Shown here one piece after another: positions 23,301-35,372 of a DNA stretch of 64,000 nucleotides (position 1 is the stretch's first letter; every line of letters starts with the position of its first letter). The stretch is from Cheilinus undulatus (taxonomy: Eukaryota > Chordata > Actinopteri > Labriformes > Labridae). Both the position numbers and the translations under genes were made by a program. Under the pieces are notes generated by a model. The model worked only from the letters and a program-made list of their open reading frames with translations. It did no database searches and was not told where the DNA came from. The DNA lies in NCBI RefSeq assembly GCF_018320785.1, contig NC_054875.1, forward strand, positions 898,501 through 962,500, written 5' to 3'.

Positions 23301-24238
23301 TTTATTTATTTTTATATTTGTTTACATCCTTAAACAGAGAGGATTGTGGGTAACTCTAAAACCCTCTAAAGGGGTCAGACCAGGACCGGAACCTGGATCC
23401 AGAGTTTATTCAGGGTTAATCTCTCTCCTGCAGATGTTGATCAGTCGGAGACAGGAAGTGTGCGACAGTCTAAAGCTTCCCCTGGAGGACGTGGAGCTCA
23501 GTATGGGCATGTCTACGGACTTTGAACACGCGGTGAGTTTAAAACTTTTCTGTAAATCACAGATTTAGATCCAGACTAAAGCCTGGTGAGGATTTTATCT
23601 TTCTGAGTTTATAAAACTCAGATTTTTAAAACTGGAACTCAAAAATTTTCACTTTTATGATGGATGAGTGTTTTACTTCACAGTCGAGGAGTGAACGCTC
23701 CGTCATAGAGGGAGGAGTCTGAGCATCATTTCTACTGGTTTCTGTGGTTTTAGTCTTACTTCTCAGATTAACGGTAACGTTTTAGACCGCTTTAGTTTAT
23801 ATTCAGCCTTTAATGACCTCAGAGCTGAGCACCAGGAACCAAACGTGACGAAGAAACACGACGATACTGAGAGTTAAAATCAATAAGAAGCTGGTTAATT
23901 TAGCTCCGCCTACTGGTGACGTACCAGATGAGCAGGACTGTTCTGAGGCGGAGTCTGTGGTCAGCTCTGACTCTGATAGACAAACAAACAAACAAACAAA
24001 AGCGTGCAGGCTAACGTCTCTGCTGTCGTCTTCTCTCCTGTGACAGATCGAGGTCGGCGCCACCAACGTCCGCGTGGGCAGCATCATCTTCGGGAACAGA
24101 GAGTACCCCAACAGCGCGGCGAACACTCCGAACCCGAGTCCCGGTCCGAGTCCGGCCCCCAGCCCGGAGAAAACCTCCAAGATGGTGTCCGAGGAGGCAG
24201 CCAAGAAGATGCAGCATCTGAGCGTGTCGGGACACTAG
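17369..24238 (+). CDS. plpbp: Pyridoxal phosphate homeostasis protein (PROSC/YggS family), eight exons, 294 residues
   Basis: This protein binds pyridoxal 5'-phosphate and buffers vitamin B6; it has a fold-III alanine-racemase-like barrel without known catalytic activity. Exons: 17369-17458, 20279-20386, 20462-20497, 20723-20798, 22906-23046, 23121-23263, 23434-23532, 24047-24238. All borders are GT-AG and the phases close. Motifs in order: LVAVSKTKP with the PLP lysine at about residue 44, [60 protein letters not shown] and the phosphate-binding region [11 protein letters not shown]. An in-frame ATG five codons downstream (17384) is an alternative start. The C-terminal tail is rich in Pro and Ser and somewhat longer than the human protein. 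Stop TAG 24236-24238. Confidence 0.97.
18041..19503. repeat. 19-bp minisatellite, about 77 copies, in plpbp intron 1
   Basis: The unit is GTCCTGGTTTGGTGACAGA, with variants TTTGATGAC, TCTGGTGAC, CCCGG and GACACAG. Since 19 is not a multiple of 3, all three minus frames cycle through the same 19-residue pattern, producing spurious frames of 540, 518 and 318 codons. Blocks of variants recur in the same order, suggesting segmental duplications within the array. Confidence 0.97.
20960..22203. repeat. T-rich 23-bp minisatellite in plpbp intron 4
   Basis: The unit is TTTTATTGGTTTTAGTGTTT plus CAG or TAG, with later blocks switching to a TTAGTTTTATTGGTTTA form. Each unit resembles a pyrimidine tract followed by CAG or TAG, but the tract is purine-interrupted. 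Confidence 0.95.
22204..22429 (+). mobile_element. Retroposon 3' tail ending in (ATT)n
   Basis: After the T-rich array comes a unique segment ending CTTGAAAGGTGCCTCCAAAT, then AAAATGT and an ATT microsatellite. This form of 3' end is familiar from fish SINE and LINE tails. No tRNA-like head is identified, so this is a truncated copy. Family assignment is from memory and uncertain. Confidence 0.5.
23264..23300 (+). repeat. Poly-G tract at the plpbp exon 6 splice donor
   Basis: The donor reads CAG|GTACGG and then runs into two G-blocks of more than ten bases each, separated by one C. Such runs may form a quadruplex and may also be assembly-sensitive. Confidence 0.9.
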
Positions 24239-24616
24239 GAGGGAGGAGGAGCTCGCCGTCTGCGTCTGAAGTTCAAAACTGTTCTGGAGCGGGGAGGCGG
24301 GTCGTCTCCACGCCGTGGGTGGAGCTCAGATCACGGCCTCATTTAGCGTGTGTTTGATTAATCCTCGTCACTGTTCGCCGCCCGCTCTCTAGAGCACCAC
24401 GGAGCGGCGGCGGCGCAGGAGTAGTCTGATGTTTAATGTGTCACTAACCCGTAGGAATCTACCGCCAGGTCAGAGCAGACGAGGCGGGAAGTGTCTGACA
24501 TGTTAGCGAGGATTCGTTTGATGTTTTCTACCTTTGACCCGACATGTGACCGTGCAGAAACGTGACGTCTAACACAACAATGTGGCGCTCTTCTTGTACA
24601 GACTCCGCCTTGATTG

Positions 24617-24622
24617 AATAAA
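24617..24622 (+). terminator. Polyadenylation signal AATAAA for plpbp (proximal)
   Basis: AATAAA lies about 380 bases after the stop codon. A second AATAAA is at 24863-24868. Either or both could be used. Confidence 0.6.
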
Positions 24623-24862
24623 CCATTGATCCCTTTATAGACTCTCAGTGCGGCGTTTGGTGTTGTTTTGGTACGGTGTGAACGGTGTGCATGTGTCTGT
24701 GCTGTGATTGGTGGAGAGGAGTGAGGGGAGTGAATCTATGCAACGTGTCGACTCTGTTTTTAAACTCGTGTTTTTGTGGTTCCATGTGGGCGTGCGTTTG
24801 TGTATCTGAGTCACTGCCGTGAGCTTGGACGTGTAGACGCCATGTTTACAGCGAAGCCAAGC

Positions 24863-24868
24863 AATAAA
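24863..24868 (+). terminator. Polyadenylation signal AATAAA for plpbp (distal)
   Basis: AATAAA is followed by a TGTGTTTTTATT downstream GU/U-rich stretch, a good 3'-end context. It lies about 625 bases after the plpbp stop. Confidence 0.6.
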
Positions 24869-25375
24869 TCACATGATGAAAATATCTGATGTGTTTTTAT
24901 TCAAGGTCAGAAAATCACAGAGACGGCGGCGGGAACAAGGCGGGCTGCCGTCTTGTTCCCGCCAAAGTTCTAAACGGTAAAACTGAGTGAACAGCGTTTC
25001 TGTAGAACTTCGGTCCTCAGTGTGCGGTTTGACAGATTTTCATCCACTCTGCTAAGATTCATGGCTCCTCCTCCTTTTTAGACCGTGGAAAAAACTACTT
25101 CCTGTTTCATGGCAACAAAAAAAAAAATGTGACTTGTGTTGAGACTTGAACCCACTGGCAGATCTAAAAAGGCTCCAACAAACAAATAATGACTAAAACA
25201 TCACGTTTTCATGTTCAAATGAAGTTTCTGATTACAGTCGATAAAAAGCCCCGCGAATAAAGTTATTACCGTTATTATCATTATTATATACAGCAGGAAA
25301 GTGCTGTTACATCTGTGGGATTATTACACTGAACACTGTAGATCTGCTTCACATTAACCAAAAGCATGCGATTAA

Positions 25376-26062
25376 TTAAAATCTAAAAGTTTAATGCACT
25401 AATTACAGACCTTCTAAAGCAGAGATTAATGCACTAATTAGAGACCTTTATAAGCAGAGATTAATGCACTAATTAGAGACCTTTATAAGCAGAGATTAAT
25501 GCACTAATTGCAGATCTTCTAAAGCAGAGATTAATGCACTAATTAGAGACCTTTATAAGCAGAGATTAATGCACTAATTGCAGATCTTCTAAAGCAGAGA
25601 TTAATGCACTAATTAGAGACCTTTATCAGCAGAGATTAATGCACTAATTAGAGACCTTTAAAAGCAGAGATTAATGCACTAATTACAGATCTTCTAAAGC
25701 AGAGATTAATGCACTAATTAGAGACCTTTATTAGCAGAGATTAATGCACTAATTACAGATCTTCTAAAGCAGAGATTAATGCACTAATTAGAGACCTTCT
25801 AAAGCAGAGATTAATGCACTAATTAGAGACCTTTATAAGCAGAGATTAATGCACTAATTGCAGATCTTCTAAAGCAGAGATTAATGCACTAATTAGAGAC
25901 CTTTATCAGCAGAGATTAATGCACTAATTAGAGACCTTCTAAAGCAGAGATTAATGCACTAATTACAGATCTTCTAAAGCAGAGATTAATGCACTAATTA
26001 GAGACCTTCTAAAGCAGAGATTAATGCACTAATTACAGACCTTCTAAAGCAGAGATTAATGC
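25376..26062. repeat. 35-bp minisatellite, about 19 copies, between plpbp and tmed4
   Basis: The unit is CAGAGATTAATGCACTAATT plus AGAGACCTTTATAAG, alternating with an ACAGATCTTCTAAAG form. Each copy carries ATTAATGCAC and CTAATTA. Confidence 0.95.
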
Positions 26063-26238
26063 ATTAACTCCTGCAGCCCTTCTTTAATCCCATCCTTATC
26101 AAACATTTCCATAAATCACAGCAGACAGTGAGAGTGTGGTTAGTTTCTTTATTGAGCTCATGGAGATGATGAGTTCAACCAATGAAGAAGGATTTCACAG
26201 CAAAGTCTGCAGCAGGAGAATTAGACCACTACTACTAA

Positions 26239-26368
26239 CAATGGTAATAACAATAGTAATAACAATAGTAATAACAATGGTAATAACAATGGTAATAACA
26301 ATAGTAATAACAATAGTAATAACAATGGTAATAACAATGGTAATAACAATAGTAATAATGCTAATGAT
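26239..26368. repeat. (TAATAACAATRG)n simple repeat
   Basis: About eleven copies of a 12-bp unit alternate AATAGTAATAAC and AATGGTAATAAC. Small open frames on both strands here are repeat artefacts. Confidence 0.95.
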
Positions 26369-26860
26369 AATAGAAAGGTTGTATCTGTGTAGCCATAAAA
26401 GGATCTGGTTGATCATAAATTATCCATGAGTATGGATGAGGGTAAATTCAGAATAAATAAGCTTTAGGATCAACAGACTTTCAGTGTAAAAGGTTTTTAG
26501 AAAATGAACAGCTGCTCGTTTTATTTACAACACTTCAGTCCTTCTAACAAACGTCTCTACGGAGCAGGAAGTCAAGATAGAAACTATTTACATTCAGCAG
26601 AAGGCCGTCAACGTCTAGGAGGTCATCAACTACCAGAGCACTTCCTGTCAAACCTGTCAATTTAAAACAATGATGACCAGAGCACTTCCTGTCAAACCTG
26701 TCAAATTAAAATAAACAGCTGACAAGTACACATCTTAGTATTTAAAATAGAGAACCAGGGTTTTAAAAGGTGGGTGGAACTGGCAAGGCCTCGCCTATAG
26801 CTGCTATCAGGATCTACGCCTCCATCAGACTGATATGGAGACCTCTGGGGGCTTTTCTAG

Positions 26861-27320
26861 GGGCTCAGACCCCGATGTTGGGGCTCGGACCCCGATGTTG
26901 GGGATCGGACCCCGATGTTGGGGCTCGGACCCCGATGTTGGGGCTCGGACCCCGATGTTGGGGATCGGACCCCGATGTTGGGGCTCGGACCCCGATGTTG
27001 GGGCTCGGACCCCGATGTTGGGGCTCGGACCCCGATGTTGGGGATCGGACCCCGATGTTGGGGCTCGGACCCCGATGTTGGGGATCGGACCCCGATGTTG
27101 GGGCTCGGACCCCGATGTTGGGGCTCGGACCCCGATGTTGGGGATCGGACCCCGATGTTGGGGCTCGGACCCCGATGTTGGGGCTCGGACCCCGATGTTG
27201 GGGCTCGGACCCCGATGTTGGGGCTCGGACCCCGATGTTGGGGCTCGGACCCCGATGTTGGGGATCGGACCCCGATGTTGGGGCTCGGACCCCGATGTTG
27301 GGGCTCGGACCCCGATGTTG
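26861..27320. repeat. 20-bp minisatellite, exactly 23 copies
   Basis: The unit is GGGCTCGGACCCCGATGTTG. After the first copy, the only variation is C or A at the fourth base. The length is 460 bases without an indel. Each unit pairs CCCC with the next GGGG, so hairpins are possible. Confidence 0.98.
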
Positions 27321-27973
27321 GGGCCAGGGCTCCTCCTCAGAGATGCTCTTTCTCCACTCTTATTTACATTCAAACATCTTCGTCACTGAGAGTCTCACCT
27401 GCAGCGACCGTCTCTGTGAAGCAGGTGAGTGCCGACCTTTGTGCTAAATCCAGGTCTGGTTGAAGTCAGTTATTTCTATGGAGCATCCTGATGCAGAGAC
27501 AGACCATGGTGGGGTACTGGGCTCTGATGGTCCTGGTGGATCCGCTGCCCTGACATCTCTTTATTTTGGTTCTACTGAAAAAGGAGTTCAGACTGAGCTG
27601 ATGTCTTCATGGATAGAGAACAGCTGTGCAGCCAATCAGGATGCACGCTGCCGTCGTGTGGACATGTTGGGTCTGTAGCTGTAATGTGGTCAGACTGGAT
27701 GGGGGTCTGGTGAAGACCTCCAGCCCAAACTCATCTGGTTTCTCAGCAGAAGGCTCTGGTCGAGAACTAAAACCATCAGTATGTCCCGGGTCAGCAGGAA
27801 ACAAAGAGAGGCAGCTGGTGTCGCTAACGCTAAAATCACAAAGCTAAAACATTTAGACCTAGTCCAGGAACCCCCACCCCCCACCCCTCCTCCTCCTTGT
27901 AGTATTTATGGCTGATATTCAGACCCAGTGGTCTGTAAAGTCCTTGATCTGGTCCAGTCCTGGTCTCCTGATG
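27321..27973 (-). other. Region 3' of the tmed4-like gene, probably containing its 3' UTR
   Basis: This lies downstream of the tmed4 stop on the minus strand. TTTATT at 27560-27565 is AATAAA on the minus strand, about 410 bases past the stop, and is a candidate poly(A) signal. No other exon is recognised. Confidence 0.4.
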
Positions 27974-30900
27974 TTAAACCAGTTTTTTAGCTTCAAAGAA
28001 GCTCTTCAGGTGCTTCATCTGCCAGATCCCCGTGACGATGAGGATGAGGGTCTGAGCGATGGACCACCACAGGACGCGCTGGTTGGTGCTCTCGCTGGTC
28101 ATCCGAAAACGCTCCTCCCGGTACTGTGGAGAGACGGGACACAGGTTACCCTCTGTTACCTACGTTTTTAGACCAGTTTAATGGATGTTTACATGTCTCC
28201 CTGTAGATCCAGTTTCCTTCATGATATTTTCAAAATAAGAGCATCCCTCTGAGCTGTGGTTCTTCACTGGTGGGTCAGGACCAAAGGAAGTCCTGGACCT
28301 GGTCCAGTGGGTTACTAGTGTAATAAAAACGGATGAAAAAGTCCTTGATGTATGGAAGCCCTGAGCGGACATTAGGGCTGAATAATCAAGAAAATACTGA
28401 AGAGTCATTATTTTGACTTTTACTGTGATTTTAAAGAGTGACATGTTTGACCTCATTATTCTCTTCCTACTTTAAAAACATGTTAAAAACATATTAGAAC
28501 ATATTAAAGATATTCACTGATGATCTAAAGGGTATAAACACGACTGAGATCATGTCTTTAACACGCTCCAGGACGTCTCTGCTGCAGAACCCTTAGATTA
28601 AGGCGGTCCTGGAGAGTTTTCTAATCCCACCCTGTGAGCAGAAACCTGCAGGAGGCTTTTTTATAATTCCAGTTCAAACTTCAGGGAACTGTTCAGCCTA
28701 GCAGACAGTCTCCATGTTTATTATTCTACTGAGAACAGCTTCTTTAAGTCATTTCTCCTCATCTATGTGATTTATCAAGATAGTAAATCTGGCCTTCTAA
28801 TTAGAACTTGGTACAAAATGATCATAATGAGGATTTAACATGCTGACAGACTTTTACAGGGTTTAAGAAAGACCCTGGCCTTGAATGGACTGACAGGGGC
28901 ATCAAACCCAAGGCCCGGGGGCCAAATCCGGCCTGTGGATCGATTATATCCGGCCAGCAAGATCATATCTTATTTGTATTCTAACTGAGGTCTGCAGATT
29001 TCCTCCAGTGTGAGATGTTCAGCTCTAAAAACCTGAACAAGTAAAGAATAAGAAAGATTTCATAAGTCAAGAATGTGGGGAAATAAATACATTGTGTTTT
29101 TATTTCACATATTTTATTTATAGATATTTTGCATCTCAAGATTAAGACTCAAACTTCTGATTTTGACTTTTCATTTCATACTTTGACCTTTCCATCTCAT
29201 AATTTGGACTTTATATGTCACATTTTTATCTTTTAGATTCCCCATTTTAAATTTTAAGTCATTTTTTGACCTTTTCAACCCCTTACTATGGCTTTTTAAT
29301 CTCATAGTATGACTTTTAAACTCATGATTTCACATTTTTTTTCCTCACATTTTGACATTTTAAATTAAAAAGTTTTACTTTTTATATCATATTTTGACCT
29401 TTTAGACTCCCAATTTGAAATTGAAGTCATATTTTTAACTTTTAAAGCCATCATTTTGAATTCTTGCTCATATTTTGACATTTTCAACTCATAATTTAGC
29501 CTTATTGATCACATATGCTGACCTATAAAACTCACAATTTAAAATTTTAAGTCATATTTTGACCTTTCAGACTTATGATTTCAACTTTCTCCTCATATAT
29601 TTGCTCTTTAAAACATTATTTTTCTATTTTTAATATCGTGTTCTGATCTTTGTTTAATAATTTTTATGTCAGATTTGAGCCTTTAAACTTTTCATTTTTT
29701 GAATCATCAGTGCTGTTTTCAAATTTTATTACTGGTAAAGATGAGGTTGACAGTTCTGGTTAAATGTTGACCCTGTTAGGCTCTCAGGTTAGACCTCAAT
29801 CCAGAATCCGGCCCCTGTTGCGACTGAGTTTGACACCCCTGGTTTAGCGTGTTTGGATTCTCCGTGTCACTGACCCGCTGGTAGTTCTGCTCCTTCTGGA
29901 TCTGCTCCACCTGGTCCAGCAGCTGTCTGACCCTCAGCTGCAGCTCCGTCAGTTTGTCTTTGGCTGCGATCTCGGGGTAGTTGTTGGTGTGTTCTCCTAC
30001 CTGGATGTCCAGGTGAACTCTCTGAAACACAGGGACAGGTATGAAGCTACTTGCTTGGATCCTCTGGGACATAAGAATAAAAACGTGTCGGTATTTGATG
30101 ACAGGAAGTCTCAGAGAAATTCAGTACGTTCTAGAAAACGTGTCCTTGGTTTGTCTGAACACCAGCCAGGGTTAAACCACTCCATAACACTAGCCTGGCG
30201 TGGTAATCAGAGTAACTTTAACCTGAACTCTGCAGGCCTTTACAACAAACAGTCCATACAGGCTTTGTTTAAGGTCCTGGTATACTTCCTGTTTCATGGC
30301 GAATAATTCACTGCTAAACAGCTTTATTCACAGAGCTGTCAGCTTCACATGGGGTTTGATTTAAGGATATTAAAAATGCTTTTTTAGATGATTTGGGAAA
30401 AGTATCCCTGTTCTGGGAGTAAAAGCCACTTCCTGTGCCATGGCGAGAAATCAAACACCACGCCCTCTGATGAAAACGCACAGATTTTGGCACAGAGCTT
30501 TTAGCTCCTTTAGACCTTTAAGACACAAAGCTGATGTTAATATCTCAGATCGTCTTGAACCAGCAGCTTGTACCGTAAAACTTGGTACTTCCTGTCACCC
30601 TTAGGAGGCGCTGCGATCTGTCCAAAACTTTCTTAAAGGTCACATATTTTTCCTTTAAGACAAGTTTATATTGGTCTCAGAGGTCCCCAAAACATGCCTG
30701 TGAAGTTTGTTGCTGTAAAAACACTCCAGTATTGATTTCTGCATGTCTAGGGGTGCACCAATCGATCGGCGCCGATTTCCTTAATTTTGGGGGATCAGCC
30801 GATACTTGGATATGAAACCGATCTTATCACCGATCTTATCTACCTCTACCTACTAAAATGTGAAAAATGAAAGACTAAAGGAACTGATATCATCTAGTAG

Positions 30901-33632
30901 TTTGGACAGCAATGCTCTAAACTTGTCATTTGTATTTGAGAGAACTACCTCATGTGCAGTTAAAACAAGTTTGTATTGTTTCACGGGTATTGTTCAATGT
31001 TTTTCAATAAAATAAGACTGGAACATTGAAGGTGTATGCTGTCAGTTATAAAAAAATCAGAATCGGCAGGTCAGGCTTTTTAAAGCTAGTGATGCACCCC
31101 TACTAAAAACCCCTCAGTTTCAGCCCTGCTCAGAACCAGCTGTTTCTGTGTCTTTAAATGTTACTGAGCTGTCTGACTCCGCCCCTGACTCCGCCCCTCT
31201 CAGGAAATGGATGTGGCTCTCCTGATCCTCCTCTCAGACCAGGAGAGGAGGACTGAACTTTCTTCCAAGCAGGGAGGGGCAACCGAACCTGGGGGCAGGG
31301 CTAACTCCCCACATGACATCATGAGGGGTAAAATCTGAGAACGGCTTGTTTCAGCACACATTTTCTGAAAGCTGGAAGGATTGTGGACCGGCCAGGGGCA
31401 CATATTTTTGTTAGAAAAGCCTGAAAAGTTTATTTTTCACAACATGTGACCGTTAACAAATGTTCAAAGTTGGGGGCTCGCCATGGCCACACCCTTTGAG
31501 TTTTGTCCAGGATCCTTATAACTTTCAGTAACCTTACCCTGCCCTGCCTTCAGAGGAGGTCATCCTCACAAAAAAAACCTGGAAATGGGCAAAACGACCC
31601 TAATTTTGAGTTAATGGTTTAAAAAAGTCGTACTTCCTGTTGGAGCTAGGGTATTACTCCCTGTAGATAATGTCAAGCTGAATCCACCCGCCAAACTTCA
31701 TAATTCTTAGAGTAAAACAAAGGTGCTTTTCTTATGAGAAATCTCTTCTCTAAAACTGTAGGGGGCGCTATCAAGGCAGTCTGAAGCGTGCATATTTAAA
31801 ACCCACAAATATCACATCAGGTTTGCTGATGTTTCTTCAAAATATCAGGATATTGTGAGGATGGCGAGGCCCTCTAAACTCAGTGCTGGGGTCCTGCAGA
31901 CCAAACACAGCTTGGTGAATCTGAACCAGACTTTTCTCTGGACTTTATTTTAATCATTTAATATTTATGGTGGGTCCTTTCAGCCTCTGTGTAGAGAGCC
32001 AGAGAGTCTGGGATGAGAGAGCGGGGGATGGCGTGCAGGACAGGAGCCCCAGGCTGGATCTGAACGTCTTGGAGGACAGCGGCGTCTGAAGCTACCGCTG
32101 CCTCTCTGAGGCTCTGAGCCTGAAAACTAGCCAGACCAGGACCTGGTTAGTCCTCAGGGTCACATTTCTATGCTGCTGATCCCGATTTACTGTCCTAGTC
32201 TGGTTTAACGGGTTGTCCCGCTCCGTCAAACGGCCGCGGGTTCAGACAAACACGCAGGAAACATCACATATACAGGTGAGAAACCAGTGAGTCTGGCTGG
32301 TACCAGTTTCCCTCCAGCGAACAGAGCCATCTTGGTGGAGTTGGAGTGCAGGCAGATCTGATGTTCTCCTGGGGTGTGAGAGGTGAAGGTGAAGCGCCCG
32401 TCTGAGCCGTACTGACGGGACAGGATGATCTGAAACAGACAGACGCGCTGTCATTCATTTATACCTGAACAGGAGCGTGTTCTCTAAGCTCCTCCCCCTC
32501 GGCGCTCACCTTGGTGTCTGGATCTTTGATCTCCACGTGCATCCCGAGGCCGGGCGTCGACGGGAGGAAGGAGCTGCTCTGCTTGTCCCACAGCTGAGTG
32601 CGGTACTTCCCTGTCAGACATGGAGGGTATTATCATGGGGACGAGAGTCTTTATTCATCCAGATCATGGTCTACAGAGACCCAGCTGGACTAAAGAACCC
32701 AAACCAAGTCCAGCAGCCTCGTCTGGATCAAGCTTTGCATAAAAATATTGGAGAAATTTAAATAAATACTACTTCATTTATTTCCCCTGTTTTTAAAGTG
32801 TTCTCTCCTATTCCTTTTCAAATATGCTAAAATAAAAACTAATTTCCTTTTAAACCAAACAGAAAAGTTTCAGTACTGAACATTTACAGCTAAGGACGCC
32901 TCGATCATGTTTGTCAGATTTCCTGTCCTGGTGGAAAACTCTGTCTCCTTCCTGATTTCTTATTTTTATCAGACAGACTCAAAGGTTTCATGGCGGAGGA
33001 ATCACTGATGCATAAATGTCAGAGTTTGGACCCTGACTGGTCAACAGGACTACTAGCACCCAGGGACACAGGTTTCTATGTGAAGGAGCGGTCTGAAGGT
33101 TGAACTAAGATCTGATCAGTTCTGATCGATCGGAGCATCTCTAGAAAAAAGACTACCTGCCTCACTTCAGCCTTCTGCACTAGCAGCAGGGAGTAAATCC
33201 GCTCATTTAACTCCATCTTTAAAGATTGAAACTAAAGTAAAATCTCAGAGGTTTAAATCTGAGACTAAGGAGACTAACACAGGTGTGACATCATCACTGA
33301 CGCAGACGTGTTTGGTTAAAATCACAGGCAGCCATGATTGTTACTGTTGACAGTCAGGACTGTTTATTCCGGCTGTCTTTGGTTTTTCTGACTCTCTTCT
33401 TCTCTGCAGCATCTCTGATGGACACAGCTGTTAGCGCTGCTCGGTAGCTAGCCCCGTGCTAACTGCTCGGTCCCTTACCGATCACCATGGTCTCATCCGG
33501 GATTTCTTCTATGAAACATTTCTTCTCCGTCTCTCCGATGTGGAAATAAAGAGACTGGGCCGGATAAATCCAGAGCAGCGCTAAAGTCAGGGCAGCAGAG
33601 ACGGACAGCATCATGGAGCCTCTGTCAGACAT
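27974..33632 (-). CDS. tmed4: p24-family cargo receptor, TMED4-like, five exons, 225 residues
   Basis: A type I membrane protein of the early secretory pathway that packages cargo into COPI/COPII vesicles. Exons in transcript order: 33632-33479, 32610-32510, 32429-32304, 30021-29875, 28123-27974; all GT-AG and phase-consistent. The signal peptide is about residues 1-27. The GOLD domain starts [20 protein letters not shown] and contains the conserved pair C39 and C110. A coiled-coil segment spans [20 protein letters not shown]. One membrane helix is at about 193-212. The tail SFFEAKKLV carries a dilysine-type retrieval signal and an FF motif. [10 protein letters not shown] and RQLLDQVEQ favour TMED4 over TMED9. 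An upstream in-frame ATG at 33683 would add 17 residues but would overlap a CRE site; I prefer the ATG at 33632 because its leader length matches the family. Confidence 0.95.
28894..29841. mobile_element. hAT-like short element with CAGGGG termini, in the last tmed4 intron
   Basis: The left end is CAGGGGCATCAAACCCA and the right end is the inverse of CAGGGGTGTCAAACTCA, giving imperfect inverted repeats of about 16 bp. The inside is AT-rich, with many TTTTGACTTTT-like words and no transposase. I do not see a clean 8-bp target duplication, so the ends are moderately certain. Confidence 0.6.
30748..31102. mobile_element. hAT-like short non-autonomous element, in a tmed4 intron
   Basis: It begins TAGGGGTGCACCAATCGATC and ends GTGATGCACCCCTA, giving a 10-bp inverted terminal match. 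ATCGGCGCCGATTTCC near the left end and GAATCGGCAGG near the right are typical of this class. It is 355 bp with no coding frame. Confidence 0.65.
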
Positions 33633-33667
33633 CAGCGCTAGCGACGAGCCGTGATGCTGCAGCCTGA

Positions 33668-33675
33668 TGACGTCA
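33668..33675. promoter_or_regulatory. CRE-type site TGACGTCA at the tmed4 promoter
   Basis: A perfect TGACGTCA lies 36 bases upstream of the preferred tmed4 start codon. CREB and ATF factors bind this palindrome; ATF6-type factors bind related sites. A secretory-pathway gene with such a site could respond to ER stress, but that is inference. Confidence 0.55.
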
Positions 33676-34009
33676 TCACGCACTGCGGAAGAAGGACGGG
33701 GATTTCCTGAATAACAGAGTTTAGAGAGCCCTGAGTGCGGACTGACAGGCGAGTAAAGTTGGCTCGGTTACAGAGATGTCATGGTTTTATAGTCCGTGTT
33801 TTTAAGGTCGTCTATGGGGGATAGCGGGAGAGTTTGTGGGGCCCAGCCAGACTAAAAACCAGGGTCTGTTATAAAGTAAATCTGGGAGAACCATATTTTA
33901 TTTTAAACTGAATAATAACCACTCCTCTCAGATCAGCAAGTATTCTTTTATGTCCTAGAATATAGCTTCCTTTAAAATGTAAACCCCATTCCTGGAAAAC
34001 AGAAAATGA

Positions 34010-34490
34010 ATCAGTTGAAAGTGGAAAAATGGGCAGAAAAAGTGCTGAAATGAGACTTTAAAAGAAGCAGAAATGGGGTAAAAGAGGCAAATATGTGTTT
34101 AAACTTGTACAAGTGGGTGAACAGAGACAATAAATAGGTATACACTTGCAAAAACAGACAGGAGACATGGTTAAGATGGATTAATGGTGGCAAAATGGAT
34201 CAACAAAGGCAACAATAAACAGAAAGTGGCAGAAAAGGTGGAAAGGGTTAAAAAGGGTGGGAAACATGGTAAATTTGTATTTTAAAAGAATTAAAATGTG
34301 TTTTAAGTGGCAAAAATGGGGGGAACGGTGTTGAAAAGGGGCTACAAATGGCAAACGTAGTTAAAATGTAGTAAAAATGGGCAGAACAAATTGTGAATTT
34401 TGTGTAAAATTGGCAGAAATGGGTGAAGGGAGTGGTATAATGGGGTTTGAAGGGACAAAAATGGCTTAAAAGTGGTAGAAACACAGTGCA
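34010..34490. repeat. Degenerate purine-rich repeat (complement of the TTTTTGCCACTTTT family)
   Basis: Loose copies of AAAAATGGGCAGAAA and GTGGCAAAAATGG appear with heavy divergence. The reverse complement of the same words is seen at 10990-11215 and around the Tc1-like element. Confidence 0.6.
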
Positions 34491-34929
34491 TAACAGTGCT
34501 TAGATCCTGCTTTTCTCTGGTTTCACCCAGTGTGGAATAGAACGGGGCCTAGGATCAAGCCTTGAGGGACCCCACATGATAGAAAGGCTGCTTCTTGGTC
34601 AGGGTCCATTTCTGCATGAACTACTAAATTATCACAGGGTTTCATGGAGGCAGAGACTGTTTAAGTCATTTTGAGGCCCCAGGCAGTTACCTACCCGCGC
34701 CTTGCCTGGTGGTTAAACCGTTTACAGGGCCAGCTACTGATCCGCCTCCTGTCGTGGACTCCGCTTCCTGCCTGTAGATAAACCGCTGCCTGTCAGCCTG
34801 AGCTGAGGGCAGAGTAACCCAGCGGATTTCCTGGGCTAACAACAGTCTGCTGTCTGTGACAGAGAAGCTCTGACCATCCTGAACAGAAACTGAGAGGCAA
34901 ACAGGACAGAAAAGGAGGGAAAATGTCTT

Positions 34930-35175
34930 CTAGAAGCTTCTCAGCTCGTTGATGAAGGTTTTATTCCTGTTAGTGAACACAGGCCCCGGTCCAACCAGCC
35001 GTTAGCTACAGGCACAGCTAGCTCTGAGGCTAAACCGCTAGCTTTACAGACTAGCTAGTTTACTAACGGCGGAAAAAAACGGCTGAAACGGGTTTTACCG
35101 GAGTTTAGGAGGCAGACAGCACCGGTAACGGACTTCACGGACAGTAACTAACCAGGAGGAGGAGGCGGGTGAGAG
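34930..35175 (+). other. Candidate untranslated first exon of ikbkg
   Basis: A relatively CpG-rich stretch ends in the good donor GAGAG|GTAAGA. The first coding exon of ikbkg opens with an acceptor two bases before its ATG (42870), so at least one upstream untranslated exon must exist. This stretch is one candidate; the other ends at AAG|GTGAGT (35490), the first unit of the 19-bp array. No transcript evidence is available. Confidence 0.35.
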
Positions 35176-35372
35176 GTAAGATCAGGTTTATTCTGGTGTT
35201 AAAGGTTAGCATTGAGCTATCATGGAGTTAATAATGTTAGCCGTTATCAAACACGTCATTCAGGTAAAACTCGGCTCTTTAGATCTGATGGTTCTGGAAG
35301 CTTCGAGTTCTAAATTAACGCGTTAACGCATCTTCAGGAACGTCTCGAGCTTTGAGCCTCATGGTACCCCGA

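Noticed and set aside
33633-33683. Upstream ATG extending the tmed4 product by 17 residues
   Set aside because: The extension would push the signal peptide inward and overlaps the CRE palindrome. The ATG at 33632 gives the family-typical leader.
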